Assembly: GCA_012841925.1 (NCBI GenBank)
Contig: DUTT01000017.1
Location: 62,001 to 126,000, forward strand
Source: Clostridiales bacterium
GTDB taxonomy: Bacteria > Bacillota > Clostridia > Peptostreptococcales > Anaerovoracaceae
Length of the DNA: 64,000 nt
Reading direction: 5' to 3'
The notes beneath the pieces were generated by a model. The model searched no databases. It saw only the letters and a program-made list of their open reading frames with translations, and had not been told where the DNA came from. The position numbers and the translations under genes are program-made. Shown in pieces: positions 1 to 8,673 of this stretch. The stretch's first letter is position 1. The number at the start of each line of letters is the position of its first letter.

Positions 1-183
1 ATCAAAGAGCTGCAGGCCGTTTCCCAGCGCTGGAAAGTGGCCAGAATGCTCCATGCGGGCCGCACCTATCAGGATATCGCTTCCGATACGACCGCCAGTG
101 CTGCGACGATCAGCCGGGTCAACAAATGCCTGCTGTACGGAGCCGAAGGCTATCGCATGCTTTTAGAGCGACTGCAGCTCTAG
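1..183 (+). CDS. YerC/YecD-family TrpR-like DNA-binding protein (3' part)
   Basis: The frame is open from the window edge and stops with TAG at 181-183, giving the last 60 residues. The stretch RTYQDIASDTTASAATISRV looks like the helix-turn-helix of the TrpR/YerC-YecD superfamily: a Q-D-I-A first helix, then S-x-A-T-I-S-R-V as the recognition helix. Members of this family are about 100 residues long, so roughly the first 40 lie outside the window. YerC/YecD proteins are small putative repressors of poorly known target; the sequence gives no clue to the target here. The gene converges on the S41 protease gene with only 11 bases between the two stops, and no terminator hairpin is visible in that gap. 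Confidence 0.85.
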   Translation: MKELQAVSQRWKVARMLHAGRTYQDIASDTTASAATISRVNKCLLYGAEGYRMLLERLQL

Positions 184-194
184 CCATCCGGCTT

Positions 195-1418
195 TCATTG
201 TCCGCTTACGATTTCCCACCCGCGATTCAGCTGCCGGTCGACGAGCAGCGTGCCGTCCTGCGCGTAATCTTCTTCTTCCGGCTCGACTTCGATATCCGGC
301 TCGATGCCCACGCCGTGGATGACGTGTCCCTTGGGTGAATAGTACTGCATGACCGTTAAATTGATGGCGCTTCCGTCCCGCAGTTGTTCCAGTTGCTGAA
401 TGATACCTTTCCCAAATGTCGTCGTGCCCACGATGAGCGCAACGCCGTTGTCCTGGAGACCAGCCGTCAGAATTTCCGACGCCGAGGCCGATCCTTCGTT
501 TACGAGGACCACAAACGGCAGGTCCGTTTTTCCGTCTTTTACATGGAAATACTCCCGGTTACCGGCCTGGTCCTCGCTGTACACGACGGTTCCCTTGTCC
601 ATGAGCGCATCCGCCACATCGACGCTGGCGTTGACCAGCCCGCCCGGATTGTCGCGCAGGTCGAGCACGAAGCCTTTTGCACCGCGCTGCTCCACCGTCT
701 TGAGGGCTTTCTTAAAGTCGGAGGCCGTGCTCTCCTCAAACGAAGCGATGCGGATGTGAGCGATGTCGCCATCCATCCATTCCCAGCGAACTGTCTGCGA
801 TATGATTTTCTCGCGCCGAATCGACAGTTCCACTTCTTCCCCGTCTCTCAGGAGCGTCAGCGTCACCCGCGTGCCGGCCTTCCCGCGTATCGCGGCAGCG
901 GCCAGATCGATCTCCGTGCCCGAATAGGGCGTGCCGTCCACCTTCAGTATGATGTCACCCCGGCGCACGCCCGCAGCGTGTGCAGGTGAGCCGTCCTGCG
1001 GGGCGACCACCTCGATCGCTCCGTTTTTATTCGTGCTCAGCGAAACGCCGATGCCGGAATATTCACCGGTGAGGGAAATTACGACCGATTCGTATTCCTC
1101 CGCTGTCATATAATAAGAATACGGATCATCCAGTCCATCGAAAAGTCCCCGCAGCATACCCAGTTCCAGATCGTCATCCTCGACCGGCAGATAGTAGTGT
1201 GCGCTGACGTGTTCGCGCAGCCTGTCAATTTTCCCGTATGCGTTGTGCAAATATCGGTACCAGTCGTAGTCCTCTTCGGAGATCATCCGCTCCGCCTTGT
1301 ATCCTGGCTGCAGCAGCCGGTACACATCCACACCGGCGTACAGCGCCATGGATGCCGCCCCTGCAATCAGACTTACGGCGATCAGAACGATCAGCGATCT
1401 TTTCTTGATGGAAATCAT
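195..1418 (-). CDS. S41 family C-terminal processing protease (CtpA/Prc type)
   Basis: This 407-residue protein has an N-terminal membrane anchor or uncleaved signal (about residues 9-30), a PDZ domain (about 115-200, with the loop after SGIGVSL) and the S41 catalytic domain. The serine-lysine dyad is visible: Ser310 in NEGSASASEI and Lys337 in TFGKGII. Family members cleave C-terminal tails of extracytoplasmic substrates. The ATG start overlaps the recJ stop by four bases (ATGA), which suggests translational coupling. In this leftward run it lies downstream of ftsEX and an M23 hydrolase, consistent with a role in controlling wall enzymes at the membrane. That role is inference. The specific substrate is unknown. 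Confidence 0.93.
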   Translation of the reverse strand: MISIKKRSLIVLIAVSLIAGAASMALYAGVDVYRLLQPGYKAERMISEEDYDWYRYLHNAYGKIDRLREHVSAHYYLPVEDDDLELGMLRGLFDGLDDPYSYYMTAEEYESVVISLTGEYSGIGVSLSTNKNGAIEVVAPQDGSPAHAAGVRRGDIILKVDGTPYSGTEIDLAAAAIRGKAGTRVTLTLLRDGEEVELSIRREKIISQTVRWEWMDGDIAHIRIASFEESTASDFKKALKTVEQRGAKGFVLDLRDNPGGLVNASVDVADALMDKGTVVYSEDQAGNREYFHVKDGKTDLPFVVLVNEGSASASEILTAGLQDNGVALIVGTTTFGKGIIQQLEQLRDGSAINLTVMQYYSPKGHVIHGVGIEPDIEVEPEEEDYAQDGTLLVDRQLNRGWEIVSGQ

Positions 1419-3145
1419 GCTCCGTCCCCTCTCCTGATATCCCGGGCCACGAGCTGGAGGCTCCGGGTATCTCTGAATTCGTTAATGCCGAGTTCGCCTG
1501 CCACATCGACGACGGCTCCGGGCTGCAGGTACATCCCGTACTCGGCGGCGCGCCGGAATAAGATGCAAGGCAGCATCGTTCCGTCTCCTGTGCGCAGCAT
1601 AAAGCGCGCATGCTCTTCTTCGGTTCCCATGCGATGCACTGATTCGACGCGCGAAGGGCCGCTCGCAAACAACGGCTTTGGATTGGCTTCCCCGTGCGGC
1701 TCGAGCAGGCGCAGCGTTTCGGCAAACTCCAGTGTTTTCTCCGATGCGTCGAGCACTTTGACGACTTTGATTTCTTCTGTCAGAATATCGGGGTCGGCGC
1801 GCAGAGCCTCCGCCATCGCCTCCTGCATCGCTTGCCGGAACCGTTCGAGATTCTGCTTTTTCATCGTAAACCCGCATGCACCCGCATGGCCCCCGAAGCG
1901 CTCAAACAGAGGGGCAACGCTCGAAAGCATGCCGTGCAGATCGAGCCCCGGGACCGACCGCCCCGTCCCTTTAACGAGCCCTTCTTCCCCATCGGTCACA
2001 ATGAACACGGGCCGATACAGCGACTCTTTCAGATGCCCTGCGACGATACCGGCGACACCTTCGTGGGCGTCGGGCGCGTACACGACGGGGAACAGTTCGC
2101 CGGACCCCCCCTGCCCGATTATTTTCTCGCACAGCCTGTGCGTCTTTTCCTGTTCGGCTTTTCTGGCCCGGTTGTTTGCAGCCATATCCCGCGCGATGCG
2201 GTCCAACCCGCTCCGCCCGTCGGCGTCGCCGCACAGCAGGTCGACACCGGGATCCGCAGACTCCATACGCCCCTGGGCATTGATATTTGGGGCGATCATG
2301 TAGGCGATGTGACCAGCCTCGACTTCTCTTTCTCCGAAATCCACCGCCTCCAGCAACGCGTCCAGACCTTCTCGTTCTCTGCGGTTGATAAACTCAAGGC
2401 CATATTTGACGAGCGTGCGATTTTCATCCAGAAGCGGCACGACATCGGCCACGGTCGAAATCGCCACGAGATCCAGGAGGCGGTTGAGATCGGCCTTTAA
2501 AAAGCGTCCGTCACCCTGCTGTTCCAGCAGACGCTGAATCGCCTGCGCCAATTTAAACGCAACACCGCATCCGGAAAGATGGGGGAAAGGATAGGTGCTG
2601 TCGCTTCTCTTTGGATTGATGAACAGGCAGTCCGGCGTCGCATCGGGCGCGGGACTGTGATGATCGGTGATGATCAATTCGATGCCGAGGCTCTTTGCAT
2701 GGGCGGCTTCGGACACCGATGTGCTGCCGCAGTCCACCGTGATGATGAGATCGATACCCTCCGAGGCAATGGTGTCGATGGCCTGTGTGGATAGCCCGTA
2801 CCCTTCATGAAAGCGGGACGGGATATAGTAGCGCACGCGATCCGAAATCGCGCGAAGCGTGCACAGTAAAAGCGCCGCCGACGTGACGCCATCCGCATCG
2901 TAATCTCCGTACACGCAGATGCGCCCTCCGCCCAGTGCCGTTTGAACGACGGTTTGCGCCGCCTGCGCCATATCGTTGAGCAGAAACGGATCGTGCGTCA
3001 GCTTTGGAAACGGAGCGAGAAAGTCTTCGACGCACGACGGCTCGGTAACTCCGCGCTCCTGCAGAATGCTCAATATGGCAGGGGGGACCCTGCGGGGTCC
3101 CCTGAGCAAGTCGTTATTTTTCTGTGTAAATACCCATCGGGCCAT
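1415..3145 (-). CDS. recJ: Single-stranded-DNA-specific exonuclease RecJ
   Basis: The 576-residue protein is a DHH/DHHA1 phosphoesterase. Motif I DYDADG lies at residues 81-86, VDCGS near 138, and the DHH motif at 161-163 in IITDHHSP. A C-terminal DHHA1 segment carries GGHAGACGF near residue 405, followed by an OB-like tail. RecJ degrades single-stranded DNA 5' to 3' in recombination and base-excision repair. The length matches the short RecJ forms. The gene follows the M23 hydrolase by 30 bases and overlaps the S41 protease start by four bases. An eight-base-pair hairpin (3083-3102) sits inside the first 25 codons and may only reflect the GPRRVPP coding sequence. Confidence 0.95.
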   Translation of the reverse strand: MARWVFTQKNNDLLRGPRRVPPAILSILQERGVTEPSCVEDFLAPFPKLTHDPFLLNDMAQAAQTVVQTALGGGRICVYGDYDADGVTSAALLLCTLRAISDRVRYYIPSRFHEGYGLSTQAIDTIASEGIDLIITVDCGSTSVSEAAHAKSLGIELIITDHHSPAPDATPDCLFINPKRSDSTYPFPHLSGCGVAFKLAQAIQRLLEQQGDGRFLKADLNRLLDLVAISTVADVVPLLDENRTLVKYGLEFINRREREGLDALLEAVDFGEREVEAGHIAYMIAPNINAQGRMESADPGVDLLCGDADGRSGLDRIARDMAANNRARKAEQEKTHRLCEKIIGQGGSGELFPVVYAPDAHEGVAGIVAGHLKESLYRPVFIVTDGEEGLVKGTGRSVPGLDLHGMLSSVAPLFERFGGHAGACGFTMKKQNLERFRQAMQEAMAEALRADPDILTEEIKVVKVLDASEKTLEFAETLRLLEPHGEANPKPLFASGPSRVESVHRMGTEEEHARFMLRTGDGTMLPCILFRRAAEYGMYLQPGAVVDVAGELGINEFRDTRSLQLVARDIRRGDGA

Positions 3146-3175
3146 CGCGTTTCTCCGGCTTTGTACGGCATCAGT

Positions 3176-4333
3176 TCAGCGCGAAACGTAATCCAGCGGA
3201 TTTTTGTACACGCCGTTGAGCCGGACTTCGAAGTGCAGATGAGGTCCGGTGGACATGCCGGTCGAGCCGACCTTGGCAATGGTCTGTCCCCGGGCGACGA
3301 CGTTGCCTGTGCTCACCAGAAGTTTGCTCGCATGCGCATACAGCGTAACGATGCCGCCCCCGTGGTCGATCATCACCATATAGCCATAGCTGTTGTTCCA
3401 GCCGGCCGTGATGACCGTGCCTGCATTGGCGGCGAGGATGTCGGTGCCGGAGCTGGCTCCGATATCGATGCCTGTGTGCATTTTGGGCACTTTCAGAATG
3501 GGGTGGTTGCGCATCCCGAACGGCGACGTGATGCGGGTGCTGGCTTTCGAAGGCCACTGCATCGTTCCGCCGATGTAGTTGCCGCTGCCCTGCAGACCCA
3601 GGATCTTAGCTGTAAGCGCGTTGGCTTCGGCGTTGAGCGCATCGACCTGCTTTTCTAACGCTTTGTTGTCCTGATCGACGGCTGATTTTTTGCTCTGTAC
3701 CTGTTGTTTGCTGGACTGGAGCGATTCCTGGCGCGAGCTCTCTTCGGCCTGCTGCGCGAGCAGGTTGTCCCGCAGAGCCTGCAGCTGAATCTTCTGCCCG
3801 ATAAAAACATCGTACTGCTGCTGCAGTGTTTCGAGCAACTCCGCATCGCTGTCGTAAATCCGCTGAACCATATCCAGATTTGTCATGAAGTCCGACATAT
3901 CCGACGATCCGAGAAGCACGGTGAGAATGCCGACTTCGCCATTTTTGTACATCGTGCGCAAGCGCGCATTCAGCGCTTCGTTTTGCGCAGCGATATCCTG
4001 CTCGAGCTCCGTCAGCTCCGCCAGTTTATTCGTTATTTTCGCTTTCGTCGCATTGATGCTCTTCTGCAGCGAGTTGAGCTCCACTTCTGCCGAGTAAATC
4101 TGTTTTTCGAGCGTGCGGATTTCGCTCTGCAGCGCGCTGGCCTCCTGCTTGCCTTTGTCCAGCGCTTTCTGCGTGTCGTCGATTTGACTCTGGATGTCGT
4201 CGAGCTTGCTCTGATCGCTTGTGGCGTAGACGAACGGTGCGAAGCACAGACTCGCCGCCACGATGACAGCAAGCAACCGAGCGCCGTTGCGCTTTGATGT
4301 ACCGGTTTTCATCTCTTTCTTTATGTAATTCAT
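3176..4333 (-). CDS. Secreted coiled-coil M23 (LytM) peptidase, EnvC/PcsB-like
   Basis: The 385-residue product starts with a signal peptide (about 1-38, ending FAPFVYATS). A long coiled coil follows (about 40-250, repeating Q/E/K-rich heptads such as SKLDDIQSQIDDTQ). A C-terminal LytM domain occupies about 260-383. The zinc ligands and catalytic residues appear intact: HTGID and the HLHF motif near the C-terminus. It is therefore likely an active peptidoglycan endopeptidase, unlike E. coli EnvC, whose LytM domain is degenerate. It sits directly downstream of ftsX with a GGAGG site before its ATG. In characterised bacteria FtsEX controls EnvC, PcsB or RipC-type partners through the coiled coil; the same pairing is inferred here. 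Confidence 0.9.
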   Translation of the reverse strand: MNYIKKEMKTGTSKRNGARLLAVIVAASLCFAPFVYATSDQSKLDDIQSQIDDTQKALDKGKQEASALQSEIRTLEKQIYSAEVELNSLQKSINATKAKITNKLAELTELEQDIAAQNEALNARLRTMYKNGEVGILTVLLGSSDMSDFMTNLDMVQRIYDSDAELLETLQQQYDVFIGQKIQLQALRDNLLAQQAEESSRQESLQSSKQQVQSKKSAVDQDNKALEKQVDALNAEANALTAKILGLQGSGNYIGGTMQWPSKASTRITSPFGMRNHPILKVPKMHTGIDIGASSGTDILAANAGTVITAGWNNSYGYMVMIDHGGGIVTLYAHASKLLVSTGNVVARGQTIAKVGSTGMSTGPHLHFEVRLNGVYKNPLDYVSR

Positions 4334-4348
4334 ATGTAAACCTCCGGT

Positions 4349-5242
4349 CTATGCATTTAAAAATCGCCTCATGGACAGGATGCTGCCAAACGCACCGATG
4401 CTCGCCCCCAGCGCGATAAAGATCCACGACAGATTCTTCATCATGAACCCCACTTCGACAAACGAACTGGAGAACAGAAGCAGAGCCTGGGTGGCAAACA
4501 GATTGACGATGCGCGCGTAAATCAACCAGGTGAGGCCCAGCGCGATGAAGGCGGAAATGCAGCCGATCATCATGCCTTCCGCCAGCAGCGGTCCGCGGAT
4601 AAACCAGTTCGTTGCACCGACATATTTCATAATCATAATCTCGCGCTGCCGGGCCATCACGGTCAGCTTGACAGTGTTGGATACGACGATTACGGAGACG
4701 ATGATCAAGAACACGATGACGATGAGCGCGCCCTTTTGTATAAAATCCGTGATGGTCAGGATTTTACTGACCTCTTCCTGGTAAAAACGCACGTCCTCCA
4801 CGCCGATGAGGTTGCGACAGGCCTCGTAGACGAGACGGCCGTCCTCCAGGTCCGCAAGCTCGACCCGAAGTGCATTCGGCAGCGGGTTGTCGGCAAGTCC
4901 GTCCAGCAGGTAGGACTTCTCGCCCCAGCGCTGCTTAAACGCCTGCATGGCGTCTTCTTTGCTGACGTAGACCACGCCCGAAATCTCATCCATGGACAGG
5001 AGGCTCTGCGCGATGACATCCGCATCCTGCCGCGTCGTCTCCTCGAGCAGATACACTTCGATGGTGTTGAACTGCTGTTTTGCCTTCTCCGTAGCGATGT
5101 TGATGTTGACGCTGATAAAGAAGAACAACCCCAGGATCAGCAGCATCGCCGTGATGGAGAATATGGAGGCCAGACTCATCCCCTTGTTCCGGAATACCTG
5201 GACGGTTGCCTGTGTGAGAGAATAGCGCAAGCTTCTAATCAT
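4349..5242 (-). CDS. ftsX: Cell division ABC transporter permease-like protein FtsX
   Basis: The 297-residue protein has the FtsX topology: a cytoplasmic N-terminus, TM1 (about 23-45), a large extracellular loop (about 46-165), and three more helices toward the C-terminus. The start was set at the ATG of MIRSLRYSLTQ because that codon overlaps the last codons of ftsE (stop at 5235-5237); a longer in-frame extension would run back into ftsE. FtsX transmits ATP hydrolysis by FtsE to wall hydrolases outside the membrane. The coiled-coil M23 gene immediately downstream is the obvious candidate partner. Confidence 0.93.
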   Translation of the reverse strand: MIRSLRYSLTQATVQVFRNKGMSLASIFSITAMLLILGLFFFISVNINIATEKAKQQFNTIEVYLLEETTRQDADVIAQSLLSMDEISGVVYVSKEDAMQAFKQRWGEKSYLLDGLADNPLPNALRVELADLEDGRLVYEACRNLIGVEDVRFYQEEVSKILTITDFIQKGALIVIVFLIIVSVIVVSNTVKLTVMARQREIMIMKYVGATNWFIRGPLLAEGMMIGCISAFIALGLTWLIYARIVNLFATQALLLFSSSFVEVGFMMKNLSWIFIALGASIGAFGSILSMRRFLNA

Positions 5243-5918
5243 CGTAGCCGTATTCTCCTCCCCACGCATCGCGCACAATTTTCCCCTTGTCGATCGCCAC
5301 AACGCGCTTCCCCATCCGGTCTACGATGTCCTTGGCATGGGTGACCATGAGCACCGTCGTTCCCCTGCGGTTGATCTGATTGATGAGCTTCATGATTTCC
5401 CAGGCGGTGTCCGGATCCAGGTTTCCAGTCGGCTCGTCGGCGATCAGCATCATCGGATTGTTGATGAGGGCGCGTGCGATAGCGACCCGCTGCTGCTCTC
5501 CTGCAGACAGTTCCGCCGGGAACTGATCGGCCTTGTCGCTGATACCCATAATGGACAGAACCAGCGGTATCTGACGGCGCATGGCGCGCTGCGTGGACTG
5601 GACAACTTCCATGGCAAACGCCACATTTTCGTACACGGTTTTATGAGGCAACAGGCGAAAATCCTGAAACACCATGCCGATATTTCTGCGAAGAGCCGGA
5701 ATTTCGCGGTTGGACAGGTGCGTGATGTCCTGCCCGTTGACAAAGATGCTTCCTTCGTCGGGTTCGATTTCTTTTAATATGAGTTTAATCAGTGTAGACT
5801 TCCCGGCCCCGGACGGACCGACCAGAAATACGAAGTCCCCTTTTTTTATCCTGATGGTTGCGTCTTCGAGACCGACATTGCTGCCGTACATCTTGGTGAC
5901 GCCTTCGAATCTTATCAC
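5235..5918 (-). CDS. ftsE: Cell division ATP-binding protein FtsE
   Basis: The 227-residue ABC ATPase has Walker A GPSGAGKST at residues 34-42, a Q-loop in GMVFQDFRLLPHKTVYENV, the signature LSAGEQQRVAIARAL, Walker B ADEPTGNLD and a switch His in MVTHAKD. The DEPTGNLD and RLLPHKTVYENV stretches are typical of FtsE/LolD-type proteins. The start is a GTG at 5918 behind GAGAGGA. FtsE pairs with FtsX at the division site. The end overlaps the ftsX start. A weak promoter (TTTCTA-N17-TATACT, -10 near 5959-5964) lies in the 48-base gap upstream. Confidence 0.95.
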   Translation of the reverse strand: MIRFEGVTKMYGSNVGLEDATIRIKKGDFVFLVGPSGAGKSTLIKLILKEIEPDEGSIFVNGQDITHLSNREIPALRRNIGMVFQDFRLLPHKTVYENVAFAMEVVQSTQRAMRRQIPLVLSIMGISDKADQFPAELSAGEQQRVAIARALINNPMMLIADEPTGNLDPDTAWEIMKLINQINRRGTTVLMVTHAKDIVDRMGKRVVAIDKGKIVRDAWGGEYGYDD

Positions 5919-5966
5919 GTACGATCCTCTCTTGTGTCTTTTTGGCAGTTTAACGCATCAAGTATA

Positions 5967-6815
5967 CTATATCTTCGCTTTTTTAGAAACACCATTTCCT
6001 GTGCCTCTCGTGCGCAGCGCATCCGGAGATCCGCACGTACGGTCCCAGAGTTCGGCCAGTACCGGTGCAACGATTTTTCGCACGGAAGCGATGCTATAGG
6101 GGAGTACGCAGTTGTACTGTGCCCGGTACAAATCCTCCGTCGCCACATGAGGCAGCTCCAGCCAGTCCGTTCCCCTGAAAAACCGCCTCAGTTCTCCCCG
6201 GTGAACGCCCCGGTTCATGTTGTTTGCGACAAACACCGGGCGGGGAGCTTCGATCCGTATGCGCTCGATGCCGGCGATATAAGGGCAGAGGCGCGTCGGC
6301 AGAGGGTCCAGCACGCACACGACGGCGTCCATATCCGGCAGAATGTCCCACATCAGTCCGGCACTCATGCCGGAACAGTCGAACAAGCGGACGGTGCCGG
6401 TTGCATTGTGCACAAGCCGCAGCGAATCTCCAGGCGAGAGCGCCTCGTGGACCCCGCCCGGGGGTGCATCTCCAGGACAGCGCAGAATCCAGTTAATCCC
6501 CTGTTCCATATTCGCCAGACCGCGAATGTTCTTGCGCTCTGCGACCAGGCGGTGAAACGGATAGAAATCCCTGTACAAAAATCGTTTTTCGATGCCGTAC
6601 GCTTCGTAAAAATACGGAGTCCCCAGCTCGACGAGCGCGACGCTTTCGTCGGAAAACGCCTGCCCGACCCACGCAGCCAGAAGCCCTGCAACAAAGCTGA
6701 CACCGCTACCCTGTGCCACGCCGATTACGGCCATGCGCACTGTCTCTTGGACGTCAGCGCCTTCCGGCCGGTTCCCTCCGGCATCGGGAATCCGAAATAT
6801 CTGATTTGCCTGCAT
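5967..6815 (-). CDS. Uncharacterised protein with degenerate P-loop (CpaE/ParA-like N-terminus)
   Basis: I do not recognise a named family. The start was set at the ATG preceded by GGGGA at six bases (MQANQIFRIPD...); an in-frame GTG nine codons upstream lacks a ribosome site. The 282-residue product has VIGVAQGSGVSFVAGLLAAWV near residue 30, placed like the deviant Walker A of MinD/CpaE ATPases. It lacks the Lys residues of that motif (GSGVS instead of GKT/S), so ATP binding is doubtful. Downstream strand-like segments (VALVELGTPYF, TVRLFDCSGM, AVVCVLDPLP, RPVFVANNMNRG) follow a Rossmann-type alternation. It has its own near-consensus promoter and precedes ftsE, so a division or surface role is possible but unproven. 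Confidence 0.6.
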   Translation of the reverse strand: MQANQIFRIPDAGGNRPEGADVQETVRMAVIGVAQGSGVSFVAGLLAAWVGQAFSDESVALVELGTPYFYEAYGIEKRFLYRDFYPFHRLVAERKNIRGLANMEQGINWILRCPGDAPPGGVHEALSPGDSLRLVHNATGTVRLFDCSGMSAGLMWDILPDMDAVVCVLDPLPTRLCPYIAGIERIRIEAPRPVFVANNMNRGVHRGELRRFFRGTDWLELPHVATEDLYRAQYNCVLPYSIASVRKIVAPVLAELWDRTCGSPDALRTRGTGNGVSKKAKI

Positions 6816-6855
6816 GGTCATTCCCCATATGAAGACCCGCACCCACGCCGGATAA

Positions 6856-6883
6856 ATTATACATTATTTGCCATATTTGTCAA
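6856..6883 (-). promoter_or_regulatory. Sigma-A-type promoter upstream of the P-loop-like gene
   Basis: On the minus strand TTGACA (6878-6883) is followed after 16 bases by TATAAT (6856-6861), both perfect consensus hexamers. The -35 box lies inside the last codons of the transketolase C-subunit gene, which stops at 6864-6866. Transcription would start near 6849 and run into the gene at 5967-6815 and perhaps on into ftsEX. Confidence 0.75.
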
Positions 6884-7805
6884 GATTGCGGGCAGCCTGC
6901 GCGATGGCCCCTGCCGTCAGTCCATACTTTTCGAGCAGTTCATCCGGCTTACCCGACTCGCCGAACGTGTCGCGGATACCGACCGTCGCCACGCGCACCG
7001 GATGGTGAGCGCAGCAGATCCGGGCGACGGCAGCCCCCAGGCCGCCTTCGAGCGTATGCTCCTCGGCGGTTACGATGCCGCCCGTCTCGCGCGCGGCACG
7101 GATCACGGCTTCTTCGTCCAACGGTTTGAGCGTGTGCATGTCGATGACGCGCGCCTCGATACCTTCGAGCGCCAGCTGCTCCGCAGCCAGAAGCGCTTTG
7201 CTGACCATGATGCCTGTGGCAATGATCGCACAGCCTGACCCCTCGCGCAGCACGCGGGACTTCCCGATTTCGATGTCCGCCTCCTCTTCGTAGAGAACCG
7301 GAACTGCGGCGCGGCCCAGTCGCACGTACACGGGTCCGTCGAGATCTGCGGCTTGCTGCAGCAGCTTCCGGGCGGAGACATCGTCAGCCGGATTCAGCAC
7401 CGTCATGCCCGGTATCGCACGCATCAGCGCCAGATCCTCGATCGCCTGGTGGCTCGCTCCGTCCTCCCCGACAGTCAGCCCTGCGTGCGTTGCGCAGATT
7501 TTGACATTGGCGCCGGTGTACCCGATGGAGTTTCTTATAATTTCGTATGCCCGGCCGGCTGCGAACATCGCAAACGTGCTGGCGAAGACCGTCTTGCCGG
7601 ATACGGCAAGTCCTGCAGCCATGCCGTACATGTTGGCTTCAGCGATGCCGACGTTAAAGAATCGATCCGGATAGGCGCCCGCAAAAAACTTCGTCATCGT
7701 AGAGCCGGACAGGTCGGCATCCAGAACGACGATGTCCTGCCGCACAGCGCCGAGTTCGACGAGTGCCTTGCCGTAACTCTGTCTTGTCGCAATCATCTCT
7801 GCCAT
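6864..7805 (-). CDS. Transketolase, C-terminal subunit (split form)
   Basis: The 313-residue protein has the pyrimidine-binding domain of a transketolase (DADLSGSTMTKFF, FNVGIAEANMYGMAAGLA with the conserved Glu of the ThDP site, CATHAGLTVGEDGASHQ) followed by the C-terminal transketolase domain (VIDMHTLKPLDEEAV). Together with the preceding gene it forms one enzyme that moves two-carbon ketol units in the pentose phosphate pathway; such split enzymes are common in Clostridia and archaea. The ATG overlaps the TGA of the N-terminal subunit as TGATG. A GTG one codon earlier is an alternative start. A few split paralogues act on other sugars, so the exact substrate is not certain. Confidence 0.92.
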   Translation of the reverse strand: MAEMIATRQSYGKALVELGAVRQDIVVLDADLSGSTMTKFFAGAYPDRFFNVGIAEANMYGMAAGLAVSGKTVFASTFAMFAAGRAYEIIRNSIGYTGANVKICATHAGLTVGEDGASHQAIEDLALMRAIPGMTVLNPADDVSARKLLQQAADLDGPVYVRLGRAAVPVLYEEEADIEIGKSRVLREGSGCAIIATGIMVSKALLAAEQLALEGIEARVIDMHTLKPLDEEAVIRAARETGGIVTAEEHTLEGGLGAAVARICCAHHPVRVATVGIRDTFGESGKPDELLEKYGLTAGAIAQAARNLDKYGK

Positions 7806-8623
7806 CACAGTACACCCCCCAGTTCGCTCATCGCCTGCAACGCTTGCTCCTTGTCCGGCGCCTTCCCGTGCCAGCCGGCTTCGTTTTCCATATACGAAAC
7901 ACCTTTTCCCTTGACAGTCCTGGCTACGAGCACCGTCGGACGGCCTTTGTGCCCGCGGGCTTCGGCAAGCCCGGCGCGGATCGAATCGATGTCGTGACCA
8001 TCGATCTTTTTTGCATTCCAGCCGAACGCCTCGAACTTTTCTGCGACAGGCGTCACGCGCATCACATCGTCGTTAGCTCCGTCGATCTGCAGCCCGTTAA
8101 AGTCGACGATGGCGCACAGGTTGTCCAGTCCGTAGTGCGCAGCGGCCATAGCCGCTTCCCACACAAGGCCCTCCTGGAGTTCCCCGTCACCCAAAAGCGC
8201 GTAGACCCGGCTGGCTCTGCCGTCGATCCGGCTGGCAAGCGCCATGCCGACCGCGGCCGAGAATCCCTGCCCCAGCGAACCGGTGGACATCTCCACGCCC
8301 GGCACGGCGCGCATGGACGGATGCCCCTGCAGCGGACTGTCGATCTTTCTGAACGTGCCGAGCAGCTCGGCCGGGAAAAATCCTTTCTCCGCCAGAACCG
8401 CATACAGAAGCGGAGAAGCGTGTCCCTTCGACAGGACGAAGCGGTCCCGGTCCGGATCCGTCGGATTGCTCCCGTCGATGTTCATATGCTCAAAGTACAG
8501 AACGGCCAGAATGTCTGCAGCCGACAGCGATCCGCCGGGATGTCCCGATCCGGCCAGGTACACCTGCCGGATGATGTTTTGCCGGATGGCCGTCGCCCTG
8601 TCCCGCAATGCTTTGTTATCCAT
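7805..8623 (-). CDS. Transketolase, N-terminal subunit (split form)
   Basis: The 272-residue product carries the ThDP-binding half: SGHPGGSLSAADILAVLYF, RDRFVLSKGHASPLLYAVLAE, HPSMRAVPGVEMSTGSLGQGFSAAVGMA split over the usual loops, and the GDGELQEGLVWEA motif with GDG...N-type metal site (VDFNGLQIDG). The start was placed at the ATG behind GGAGGG (MDNKAL...), eleven codons inside the longest frame. It is translationally coupled to the C-terminal subunit. It provides interconversion of xylulose-5-P, ribose-5-P and related sugars. Confidence 0.92.
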   Translation of the reverse strand: MDNKALRDRATAIRQNIIRQVYLAGSGHPGGSLSAADILAVLYFEHMNIDGSNPTDPDRDRFVLSKGHASPLLYAVLAEKGFFPAELLGTFRKIDSPLQGHPSMRAVPGVEMSTGSLGQGFSAAVGMALASRIDGRASRVYALLGDGELQEGLVWEAAMAAAHYGLDNLCAIVDFNGLQIDGANDDVMRVTPVAEKFEAFGWNAKKIDGHDIDSIRAGLAEARGHKGRPTVLVARTVKGKGVSYMENEAGWHGKAPDKEQALQAMSELGGVL

Positions 8624-8673
8624 GTTCCCTCCTTCGCTGCCGCGCGATGTATGCAAATTATGCTTTTATAATT

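Noticed and set aside
1197..2303. Long plus-strand open frame of 368 codons opposite recJ
   Set aside because: It is the antisense shadow of recJ and the S41 protease gene, with no family pattern and no ribosome site.
3083..3102. Hairpin terminator or attenuator at the start of recJ
   Set aside because: No T-run follows and the stem lies within codons for a GPRRVPP stretch, so it is probably a by-product of coding.
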